Origin: Xanthomonas theicola
GTDB taxonomy: Bacteria; Pseudomonadota; Gammaproteobacteria; Xanthomonadales; Xanthomonadaceae
Length of the DNA: 35,000 nt
Direction of reading: 5' to 3'
NCBI RefSeq assembly: GCF_014236795.1
Contig: NZ_CP049017.1
Location: forward strand, 1 to 35,000
The notes under the pieces were generated by a model, which was given only the letters and a program-made list of their open reading frames with translations, ran no database searches and had not been told where the DNA came from. The position numbers and the translations under genes are program-made. Below are positions 1-9,291 of the stretch, piece by piece; the first letter of the stretch is position 1, and each line of letters opens with the position of its first letter.

Positions 1-145
1 TCGGGATCACGGTGAAGCGAAAAGTCACGCCCAGTTCCTTGAGGATCTGGCCGATCTGCGGATCGCCGACCTGGTAGTCGGACTTGTCGTCGAAGTAGAT
101 CTTGTCGATTGTGCCGCCGGTGGTGACGATCAGGAGTTCTTCCAT
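1..145 (-). CDS. Asparaginase-family protein, 5' part only (cut by window edge)
   Basis: The reading frame starts at the ATG complementary to 143-145 and runs off the left edge, giving about 48 residues that begin MEELLIVTTGGTIDKIYFDD. The N-terminal TGGTI motif carries the nucleophilic threonine loop of the L-asparaginase/glutaminase family, which hydrolyses asparagine to aspartate and ammonia. A good ribosome binding site (AGGAA) lies just upstream on the minus strand. Only the first strand-loop region is visible, so it could be a full type I enzyme or a short asparaginase-domain protein; the quick move to a DKSDYQVGDP segment hints at the short form. It is followed by a 78-bp gap to the DUF2069 gene, in the same orientation. 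Confidence 0.75.
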   Translation of the reverse strand, partial: MEELLIVTTGGTIDKIYFDDKSDYQVGDPQIGQILKELGVTFRFTVIP

Positions 146-223
146 TGCCGTTCCTAGAACATGACGGGGCGCCGCCGTGGCCGCGCAGGCCGTCATGATA
201 CCGGTTGCTACGGCGGCGGCCGC

Positions 224-2535
<2,312 letters not shown>

Positions 2536-2539
<4 letters not shown>

Positions 2540-3153
2540 CCGTTATGCGCCTGCTGTTCCCGCTGTTCGCCGCCGCCTTGCTGGCCGGGTGCGACCGCCA
2601 GCCCAAGCCGGCCGACGGTGCCGCGACCACCGCGCCGTCCTCCGCGCCCAAGGCGCCGCCCGCCTCGCCCGCGCCGGAGGCCCCCGCCGCCCCGGCGGCC
2701 GGACCGTCCGTGGTGCAGGAGACCCGGCCCGAGCCGACCTTGAAGATGAAGGCGGTGGACGGGCGCGAGTACGACCTGGCCGCGCATCGCGGGCAATGGA
2801 TGGTGGTCAATTTCTGGGCCACCTGGTGCGCGCCGTGCCTGAAGGAGATGCCGGAGCTGTCGGCCTTGCACGTGATGCGCGACAACATCGAGGTAGTGGG
2901 CCTGGCGTACGAGGACATCGAGCCGGCGGAGATGCAGGCGTTCCTGAAGCAGCATCCGGTCGCCTACCCGATCGTCATCGTCGACACGTATGCGCCGCCG
3001 GCCGACTTCGCCACCCCGCGCGGCCTGCCGATGACCTACCTGATCGCGCCCGACGGCAAGGTCGCCAAGCAGTTCCTGGGGCCGGTCACCGCCCACGACA
3101 TCGAAACCGCGATCGCCGCTGCCGGTGGCCCGGCGCCGGGCAACGCGGGCTGA
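2536..3153 (+). CDS. TlpA/ResA-like thioredoxin-fold lipoprotein
   Basis: The 205-residue protein has a short lipoprotein signal ending LLAGC (Cys19), followed by Asp at +2, which in the E. coli Lol rule means retention in the inner membrane facing the periplasm. A Pro/Ala-rich linker spans residues about 22-65. The thioredoxin-like domain contains VVNFWATWCAPCLKEMPEL with the redox CxxC (WCAPC) and the cis-proline loop RGLPMTYLI. Such proteins reduce periplasmic disulfides, often for cytochrome c maturation or peroxide defence, but the client cannot be inferred. Translation could also start at an ATG at 2545; the first ATG overlaps the yihY stop by 4 bp and is preferred. Confidence 0.88.
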
Positions 3154-3249
3154 GCGGCGCTGCGGGTTGGCGCGGTGCTGTCCGGGAATGGGGACCGAGG
3201 GATTGCGCGTGCGCAGAGGCGCTCAGCCACTTTCCTAACAGGAGTCAAC

Positions 3250-3394
3250 TGTCATGCAGCCACGATGGCGGGAGCAGCGTAAGGGCCCTGATCGCGCGCG
3301 GTGGCTGAGCCAGTGCGGGAGCCGGTGCGTGCAGGCGACGATGGCGAGTCTGGAAGGGTTGCCGGCGGCGCGCAGGCGTGCGTAGGTGTCGGCC
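3250..3394 (-). pseudogene. IS110-family transposase 3' remnant
   Basis: On the minus strand, frame ADTYARLRAAGNPSRLAIVAC resembles the conserved C-terminal segment of IS110-type transposases (usually FYARLRAAGKP..LA..ACMRKLL). The similarity continues in a shifted frame as ARDQGPYAAPAIVAA followed by TGA. At least one frameshift is therefore needed, and nothing upstream of about 3395 matches. Only the last roughly 45 codons remain, so this is a dead end fragment. It lies directly in front of the alpha/beta hydrolase gene and may mark the edge of an acquired segment. The assignment rests on motif recall and is moderate. Confidence 0.5.
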
Positions 3395-3415
3395 ATGAAG
3401 ACAAATGCGTCGGCC

Positions 3416-4108
3416 ATGACAACGCAACTGCGCGATGGCGCAGACGCTTTCAGCGTCACCATCCTTGAGGCCGAACGATCCAGCTGCATCGGATTTTTCG
3501 CTGTCGGTCGTGGCGGGAGTCCTTTGCGTCATCTCCCGCTATTGCAGTCCGTCGCCAATCGCGGATGCACGGTCATCGCCCCGCATTTCACCATGCTGGC
3601 TTCCGCTATTCCTACGAAGGAAGAACTGGATACCCGCATCCGGCGGTTTGAAATAGCGGCGGATGGCTGTGCGCGCGCGGACCAGCCGATCATAGGCATC
3701 GGCCATTCGATAGGAGCCTTGACCTTGCTGGTGCTCGCCGGAGGCCAAGCACGGACCCTCTCGGGAGATCGGGTGGTCGTCGGCTCCAAATGGAAATTCG
3801 CCCGGCTCGCTCTGTTCGCGCCACCGGCCGATTTCTTCAGATATCCCGGCGCGCTCGATGACGTCGATGTGCAGACCTTACTCCGTGTAGGCGGAAAGGA
3901 CACGATGACGCCTCCCGCCCATGCGGAATTTCTGAAGGAAAAGCTCGCGCAAAAGGCGCCAGTCGAACTTGGCCTGGACGAGAATGCCGGGCATTTTACT
4001 TACATGGATGAGTTGCCGCCCCATGTCAGCGACCCGCAGCGCGACCGCAGCGCCTTTCTATCCGCTTTGGCCGATGCGGTCGGCAGGTTCGTCACGGCGT
4101 CGCGTTGA
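3416..4108 (+). CDS. Alpha/beta-hydrolase-like protein
   Basis: The 230-residue protein starts MTTQLRDGADAFSV. It shows a nucleophile elbow GHSIG (G-x-S-x-G), a later VGGKDTMTPPAHAEFL segment offering the acid Asp, and AGHFTYMD offering the His, in the right order for an alpha/beta-hydrolase catalytic triad. The substrate is unknown. In-frame alternatives at 3386 (GTG) and 3395 (ATG) would add 10 or 7 residues, but they overlap the IS110 remnant, so the ATG at 3416 is preferred. Its base composition looks less GC-rich and its codon use more relaxed than its neighbours, and it has no obvious operon partner. Together with the IS110 stump this suggests horizontal acquisition. Confidence 0.65.
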   Translation: MTTQLRDGADAFSVTILEAERSSCIGFFAVGRGGSPLRHLPLLQSVANRGCTVIAPHFTMLASAIPTKEELDTRIRRFEIAADGCARADQPIIGIGHSIGALTLLVLAGGQARTLSGDRVVVGSKWKFARLALFAPPADFFRYPGALDDVDVQTLLRVGGKDTMTPPAHAEFLKEKLAQKAPVELGLDENAGHFTYMDELPPHVSDPQRDRSAFLSALADAVGRFVTASR

Positions 4109-4246
4109 ACGGTGCGGCCAAAACCAGCGAAGGGCGATCGGACGCAGGGAGCTGTTTTCAACAAGCGTACGAGTGGGTTCCCCTCGCGGCCTCGCATGGG
4201 GTCGCACGCCGCAAGGAGTCCCAATCCCGGCTCGGGAATCCCTGCC

Positions 4247-5023
4247 TCACACCGGAAACGAGGCGATCGGTTCCAGCAGCCCGAACTTTTCCTTGTGCAG
4301 CTTGTGCTTGAGCGGCGGCAGGTCCAAGTCCGGTTCGTGCAGGCGGGTTTCCGGCAGTTGGTCGAGCAGGTGCCGGATCAGGGTCAGGCGGCCGCGCTTC
4401 TGGTCGTTGAAGTCGACCAGGGTCCACGGTGCACAGTCGCGGTGGGTGGCTTCCAGCATCGCCTCGCGGGCGCGGGTGTAGTCGGCGTACTGGCTGCGCG
4501 ACTTCAGGTCCACCGGCGACAGTTTCCAGCCCTTGAGCGGGTCGTGCAGGCGCTCGGCGAAGCGCTTTTCTTGCTGCGCCTGGTCCACGCACAGCCAGTA
4601 CTTGAACAGGCGGATACCATCGTCCACCAGCAGCCGCTCGAACAACGGCGTCTGGCGCAGGAAGGTCTGGTATTCGACATCGCTGCAGTAGCCCATGACC
4701 CGCTCCACGCCGGCGCGGTTGTACCAACTGCGGTCCATCAGCACGATCTCGCCGGCGGCCGGCAGGTGCGCGATGTGGCGCTGGAAATACCACTGCGTGG
4801 CTTCGCGGTCGGTCGGCTTGGGCAGCGCCACCACCCGGCACTGACGCGGGTTCAGGTGTTCGGCGATGGCCTGGATCGCGCCGCCCTTGCCGGCGGTGTC
4901 GCGGCCTTCGAACAGCACCAGCACGCGCTCGCCGCTGTGCTGCACCGCCTGCGCCATCGCCATCAGTTCCAACTGCAGCGGCTCCATCAGGGCCTTGTAC
5001 TGCTTGCGCTTGAGATGGCTCAT
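4247..5023 (-). CDS. ppk2: Polyphosphate kinase 2 (PPK2 family)
   Basis: The 258-residue single-domain PPK2 protein starts [20 protein letters not shown]. Its Walker A loop is GRDTAGKGGAIQAI and its Walker B-type motif is IVLMDRSWYNRAGVERVMG; the lid region follows with FERLLVDDGIRLFKYWL. PPK2 enzymes transfer phosphate between polyphosphate and nucleotides, usually favouring synthesis of NDP or NTP from polyphosphate. The length fits a one-domain enzyme, but whether it prefers NDP or NMP cannot be told by eye. Its ATG overlaps the stop of the upstream small HTH gene by 4 bp (5020-5023), so the two are co-transcribed. Confidence 0.9.
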   Translation of the reverse strand: MSHLKRKQYKALMEPLQLELMAMAQAVQHSGERVLVLFEGRDTAGKGGAIQAIAEHLNPRQCRVVALPKPTDREATQWYFQRHIAHLPAAGEIVLMDRSWYNRAGVERVMGYCSDVEYQTFLRQTPLFERLLVDDGIRLFKYWLCVDQAQQEKRFAERLHDPLKGWKLSPVDLKSRSQYADYTRAREAMLEATHRDCAPWTLVDFNDQKRGRLTLIRHLLDQLPETRLHEPDLDLPPLKHKLHKEKFGLLEPIASFPV

Positions 5024-5364
5024 TTGCTGCTCCGCTTGCGGGTGCCGGTGCCGGCCATGCTGCGCGCCACTTCCAGCAGCGCGCCCTGCTGGCGGGCGTC
5101 GAGGGCGCGGTAGGCCTGCAGCAGATCGTGTTCGCCGCGGGTGCGCGCCGGGTCCAGCTGGCTGGCCAGTTCGCCGAGCAGGGCGCCGACGGGTACGCCG
5201 AAGGTGCGCGCCAACGCGGTGAGCTGGGCGCGTCCGGGCAGCTTCTCGCCGGCCATCCAGGCCTTGACCGTGGCCGCGCCTGCGCGGGGGATGGCCGCGG
5301 CGATATCCGCGGCGCTCATGCCGCTGGCCTTGGCCAGCAGGCGCAACGTGGTGTCCAGGGGCAT
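5020..5364 (-). CDS. Small XRE-like helix-turn-helix protein upstream of ppk2
   Basis: The 114-residue protein starts [20 protein letters not shown]. Residues about 15-60 form a Cro/CI-like HTH pattern: [21 protein letters not shown], then a second helix pair [22 protein letters not shown]. The C-terminal half has the helical segment [21 protein letters not shown] and a basic tail. It is probably a DNA-binding regulator or adaptor encoded in the ppk2 operon; the 4-bp overlap with ppk2 suggests a functional link, though no target site is visible. It lies 13 bp downstream of moaB on the same strand, so moaB-HTH-ppk2 may be a single transcript. Confidence 0.75.
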   Translation of the reverse strand: MPLDTTLRLLAKASGMSAADIAAAIPRAGAATVKAWMAGEKLPGRAQLTALARTFGVPVGALLGELASQLDPARTRGEHDLLQAYRALDARQQGALLEVARSMAGTGTRKRSSK

Positions 5365-5377
5365 GCGGGAGTCCAGG

Positions 5378-5896
5378 TCATTCCTTCAGCCGCGGGCGCA
5401 GCGTGGCCAGATTGCAGGGGCGGGTGCGGGTATCCAGTTGCGCGGCGATGATCCGCTCCCAGGCCGTGCGGCAGGCCGAGGTGGAGCCGGGCAGGCAGAA
5501 CAGGAAGGTGGCGTTGGCCAGGCCGGCGAAGGCACGCGACTGCAGCGAGGAGGTGCCGATCTCCTCGACGCTGATTGCGCGGAACAGTTCGCCGAACCCC
5601 GGCATCTGCTTGTCCAGCAGCGGCAGCAGCGCCTCGGGCGTGGAATCGCGGCCGGTGAAGCCGGTGCCGCCGGTGACCAGGATGCCGTCGACCTGCGGGT
5701 CGGCGATCCACCCCGACACCACTGCGCGCAGCCGGTAGCGGTCGTCGGGCAACAGTTCGCGCGCGTACAGGCGGTGGCCGGCCTGGCCGAGCGCCGACAC
5801 CAGGTAGTCGCCCGAGCTGTCCTCGGCCAGGCTGCGCGTGTCCGAGACGGTCAGCACGCACAGGTTCAATGCAATGGAATCGGCGTTGGCGCTCAT
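5378..5896 (-). CDS. moaB: Molybdenum cofactor biosynthesis protein B
   Basis: The 172-residue protein begins [20 protein letters not shown] and has the MoaB/MogA fold hallmarks. These are the TVSDTR strand-turn near residue 17, the [15 protein letters not shown] molybdopterin-binding loop near residues 76-90, and [17 protein letters not shown] near residues 131-147. The family adenylylates molybdopterin or substitutes for MogA in molybdenum cofactor assembly; E. coli MoaB is about the same length. The ending [12 protein letters not shown] resembles other MoaB proteins. It heads a possible operon with the HTH gene and ppk2. No other molybdopterin gene is nearby. Confidence 0.92.
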   Translation of the reverse strand: MSANADSIALNLCVLTVSDTRSLAEDSSGDYLVSALGQAGHRLYARELLPDDRYRLRAVVSGWIADPQVDGILVTGGTGFTGRDSTPEALLPLLDKQMPGFGELFRAISVEEIGTSSLQSRAFAGLANATFLFCLPGSTSACRTAWERIIAAQLDTRTRPCNLATLRPRLKE

Positions 5897-6286
5897 GCCG
5901 GCAGCCTAGCGGCTCGCCCGGCCGGCGTACAGTGGGACCGGGTGCCGTACCGCGGCGCTGGCGACCGGCGCGCTGGCGCATGGCGCGGCCGGCGTCTTCG
6001 CGCTCATCCTGCCGGGAGCGAAGAGGTGGAGGGCGCGGGCCTGCGCTTGGCGAGAGAGGATGCGGATGTTCGCCGCGACCTGGCGCTGACCGGTCACGGA
6101 CTGCAGCGTGTCTGCACCGCCCATGTGGATCCACGCATCGTCGCGGCGGACGTGCAGGAGGGCGGTCTTTCCGCGAGCTCGGGCCGATCCATGCGCGGGA
6201 AGAGCGTATCGGTGCTGGCCGATGTTCCGGCCATCCGGACCGGGGTCGCTTGCTTGATTGCTGCGGTTCCGGCATTTCGCGGCGCT
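5897..6286. other. Gene-poor 390-bp stretch
   Basis: This lies between the start of moaB and the end of the monooxygenase-like gene, both on the minus strand. It must contain the moaB promoter, but no clear -35/-10 pair stands out. Open frames cross it on both strands because of high GC content. None gave a recognisable protein family, and none has a convincing start with a ribosome binding site. It may hold an eroded gene, but I cannot name one. Confidence 0.4.
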
Positions 6287-6904
6287 TCAGGCGCGTCCGT
6301 ACGCCGGATTGCCGGGCCGTGCCAGCGCGTGCGGCCGGTAGTGGGCCACGCTGGCTGCGGGATGGCAGGCCAGCGGCAAGCGCTCGGGTTCGCGCTGCAT
6401 GGCATGGTGCTGTGCGGTGGCGCTGCTCCATTCGGCATAGTCGAGCAGGCCGCGGGCGTCGTCGGACAGATGCAGGTGCGAGGCGAGCAGGCCGCGCAGC
6501 GCGTGCGCGCCATCCTGCAGCGCGGCGAAGGCGGCATCGGCGTAGCGCTGCGCTTGCGCCGCGTCGCGGATCGGCAGCCTGGTCACCACGACGCAGCCGG
6601 GCAGGCGCTGCGGATCGGAAACGCCGCTGCGGATGCGCCGGTAGCGCTGTCGCGTCAGGCGTGGCGCCGGCGCGCGCGGACCCGAGCTGCGGCCGAGTTG
6701 CGCGATGGCGTCGCTGCCGCCTTGCGCGTACAGCAGGTCCGGCGCTGCGCCCAGCGATTGCAGCCAGGCCAGGGCACGCAGGCCGTCGTCGGGGATGTGG
6801 CGCCGGCGCGCGAGCAGCGCCGCGCAGACCGGCGCCGAGGCATGGGCGACCAGCACGCTACGCGCATGCGGGGAGGTGAGGTCGGGCGACAGGCGTGGCG
6901 CCAT
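6287..6904 (-). CDS. Tandem ABM-type (antibiotic biosynthesis monooxygenase-like) protein
   Basis: The 205-residue protein starts MAPRLSPDLTSPHARSVLVA. The second half matches ABM-like dimeric alpha-beta-barrel domains: GCVVVTRLPIRDAAQAQRYAD, then LLASHLHLSDDARGLLDYAEW. The first half has a weaker copy ending PDLLYAQGGSDA, where a Gly stands in the place usually held by Trp in the YAQW motif. Two tandem ABM domains are typical of a family common in actinomycetes and some proteobacteria; these small proteins may oxidise or bind aromatic or heme-like compounds. Function here is unknown. No partner gene is visible, and it lies next to an IS630 insertion. Confidence 0.55.
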   Translation of the reverse strand: MAPRLSPDLTSPHARSVLVAHASAPVCAALLARRRHIPDDGLRALAWLQSLGAAPDLLYAQGGSDAIAQLGRSSGPRAPAPRLTRQRYRRIRSGVSDPQRLPGCVVVTRLPIRDAAQAQRYADAAFAALQDGAHALRGLLASHLHLSDDARGLLDYAEWSSATAQHHAMQREPERLPLACHPAASVAHYRPHALARPGNPAYGRA

Positions 6905-7081
6905 CGGGGCATGCGCGAGCGGAAAGCGGGGAGTGTCAGACCTAAACTATGCTTGAGGTCAAGCGCCTCTGCGGAGCATGCGCTGCGACGGAGACGGGCG
7001 ATGCGTACCGCCTAGTCCACTGCGTCATTGACTTGGCACCGATCTGTGTTGACAGATGCGCCATGGGCAAGATGCATCTAA

Positions 7082-8243
7082 GGATAGTCTGATCAACGCG
7101 GTCGGAGGATGAGGCAAGCCATATCGACCACGCCCACGGCGCTCAGACCCTCGGTTTTTCGCCGTTTCCGGCGCATTTCCGGGGTATTGCCCGGGTTACA
7201 GGCACACCCTCCCCACGACAGGCAGCAACTGCTTTCGCTTCAGCCACAGGTTCGACAGCGCAAACAGCGTCAGCACCTGCGCGGTGTTCTTCGCCAAGCC
7301 GCGATAGCGCACCTTGACGTAGCCAAACTGGCGCTTGATCACCCGGAACGGATGCTCCACCTTCGCCCTCAGGCTGGCCTTGGCGTGCTCCCAGCGCTGT
7401 GCCCACTTCAATTCGCGCTTGCTCTTGATCTGCTTCAGCTTCGAGGGCTTCTCCGCGATCAGATAGCGCAGCTTGCGCTTGCTCGCCATCTCCTCGCGCT
7501 TGGCCAGCCCGGTGTAGCCGCTGTCGCCGCATACCGTGTCTTCCTTGCCGTGCAGCAGCTTGTGCGCCTGGGTGATATCTGCGGCGTTGGCCGCCGTGCA
7601 TTCCAAGTGGTGCACCAGCCCGGACTCATCGTCCACGCCGATGTGCGCTTTCATCCCGAAGTAGTACTGATTGCCCTTCTTGGTCTGGTGCATTTCCGGG
7701 TCGCGCTCGCCGTTCTTGTTCTTGGTCGAGCTGGGCGCGGCAATGATCGTGGCGTCCACGATGGTGCCGCCGCGCAGGCTCTGGCCCTTGCGCGATAGGT
7801 GCGCGTTGACCCGGTTGAACAGCGTGCGCGCCAGATCGTGCGTCTCCAGCAACCGGCGGAAGTTGAGGATCGTGGTCTCGTCCGGCACCTCATCCAACCC
7901 GCCGATCCTGGCGAAACGGCGCATCGACGCCGTGTCGTACAAGGCTTCTTCCGCGCCCGGGTCGCTCAGTGCGTACCACTGCTGCAGAAAGTGGATGCGC
8001 AGCATTGTCTCCAGCGGGTACGGCTGACGGCCCGGATGGCCCGACTTCGGATAGTGCGGCGCGATCAGCGCCAGCAGGTCTTTCCACGGCACCACCTGAT
8101 CCATCTCGGCCAGCAACCTTTCGCGCCGCGTCTGCTTGCGCTTGCCGTTGTACTCCGCGTCGCCGAAAGACAATTGCATCGTCGTTGTCCTGTTGGGCTT
8201 TGTACGATTGTCGCAGGATCAGAGGGAGTTGTTCAGACCATCC
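7082..8243 (-). mobile_element. Complete IS5-family insertion sequence (1162 bp)
   Basis: The ends are GGATAGTCTGATCAAC at 7082-7097 and, on the complementary strand from 8243, GGATGGTCTGAACAAC: 14 of 16 positions match. The copy is flanked by a direct CTAA repeat (7078-7081 and 8244-8247), which fits the 4-bp YTAR target duplication of IS5-group elements. It carries one intact transposase on the minus strand and is inserted into the 5' end of an IS630-family transposase gene. Perfect duplications and an intact ORF suggest a recent insertion. Confidence 0.9.
7196..8179 (-). CDS. IS5-family transposase, intact
   Basis: The 327-residue DDE transposase starts MQLSFGDAEYNGKRKQTRRE. It shows the DUF772-type N-terminal region (YPLETMLRIHFLQQWYALSD), the first catalytic Asp in GGTIVDATIIAAPSSTKNK, the second in VCGDSGYTGLAKREE and the Glu in KVEHPFRVIKRQFGYVKVRYRGL. 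Length and motif order are complete and no internal stop is present, so the element may still be mobile. It is the only gene of the IS5 copy spanning 7082-8243. Confidence 0.95.
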   Translation of the reverse strand: MQLSFGDAEYNGKRKQTRRERLLAEMDQVVPWKDLLALIAPHYPKSGHPGRQPYPLETMLRIHFLQQWYALSDPGAEEALYDTASMRRFARIGGLDEVPDETTILNFRRLLETHDLARTLFNRVNAHLSRKGQSLRGGTIVDATIIAAPSSTKNKNGERDPEMHQTKKGNQYYFGMKAHIGVDDESGLVHHLECTAANAADITQAHKLLHGKEDTVCGDSGYTGLAKREEMASKRKLRYLIAEKPSKLKQIKSKRELKWAQRWEHAKASLRAKVEHPFRVIKRQFGYVKVRYRGLAKNTAQVLTLFALSNLWLKRKQLLPVVGRVCL

Positions 8244-9291
8244 CTAACCGATACCGAACGCGAGCAACTGCTTTCAGCGGCACGCCGCCGTACGGTTCGC
8301 GCGGCGGACGTGCGACGCGCAAAATTGATCTTGCTGCTCGGGGACGGTGAATCGCGCGAGGGGATCCTGAGCGCATTGGGCTGCGACTGGCGTTTCATCG
8401 CGCGTTGGTCGGGACGCTTTCTCAGCGAGCGACTGGCCGGCCTGTACGCTGGCCACCCCGGGCGCGCTCCTGTGCAGCCGCCTGCCGAGTTGGAAGCGCG
8501 TGTCCCGAACCGCACCCTCAAGCACGAACCAGCCGACGGTTCGACACATTGGAGCAGCTACACGCTCGCGGCAGAACTGGGCAATGCGTCGGTCTGGGCC
8601 GTGCAGCGCATCTGGCGTAAGCACGGCGTCAAGCCGCAGCGGTTGGAGCGGCGCATGGTCTCCAACGATCCGGCGTTGGAGACCAAGGCAGCCGACGTGA
8701 TCGGGCTGTATCTGAACCCACCGGCGCACTCGGCGGTGTTCTGCGTGGATGAGAAAACCGCGATCCAGGCACCCGAGCGCAAGGGCCCGATGCTGCCTTT
8801 GTCGCCGGGGCGTGCCGAGAGCCACGGCTTGGCGTACCAACGCAACGGAACGCTCAGTTCGTTCGCAGCATTTGATACTGCTGCCGGCGAGGCGGTGGGC
8901 AAGACGGCGCCGCGCCACACCAGCGACCAGTTTGTGGCCTTTCTGATCTGATGGATGACGTCGCCAGCCAGCCTGAACGCCGGGAAATCCACGTCATTTG
9001 CGATCATGTGAGCCGCCACAAGACACGGCGGGCGGCCGACTTTTTCACCTCGCATCGCAACGTGCGTTGGCACGTCACGCCGACTTACTCGTCGCGGCTC
9101 AACCAGGTGGAAAACTGGTTCTCACGCATTCGGCGTGATGTGATCGCCCGCGGCGTCTTCACGTCGGTGGATCTGGATCGAAAACGGATGCGTCATATCC
9201 GCGAGCACAACCAAGACCCGACACCCATCAAGTGGAAATAGGACGATCCTTCCCGTCGGATTCGACGGGCCCAAGTCAATGACGCAGTGGA

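Larger units (their letters stand above)
7063..9241 (+). pseudogene. IS630-family transposase, split and frameshifted
   Basis: The start ATG is at 7063. The first codons (MGKMHL) are cut from the rest by the IS5 insertion; joining 7063-7081 to 8248 restores MGKMHLTDTEREQLLSAA. The frame then runs with AADVRRAKLILLL, the first catalytic-type VFCVDEKTAIQ motif, and stops at 8949-8951. The C-terminal part continues in another frame from 8951 with HVICDHVSRHKTRRAADFF and TPTYSSRLNQVENWFSR, supplying the later acidic residues of the DDE triad. A Tyr-position amber at 9239-9241 ends it early; the intact reading would continue into the right inverted repeat. The usual Asn after ICD is His and the usual Trp before LNQVE is Arg. 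Inactive. Confidence 0.85.

Noticed and set aside
5141..7015. A 624-codon plus-strand open frame
   Set aside because: It is antisense to the HTH, moaB and ABM-like genes, with no recognisable domain; long shadows are expected at this GC content.
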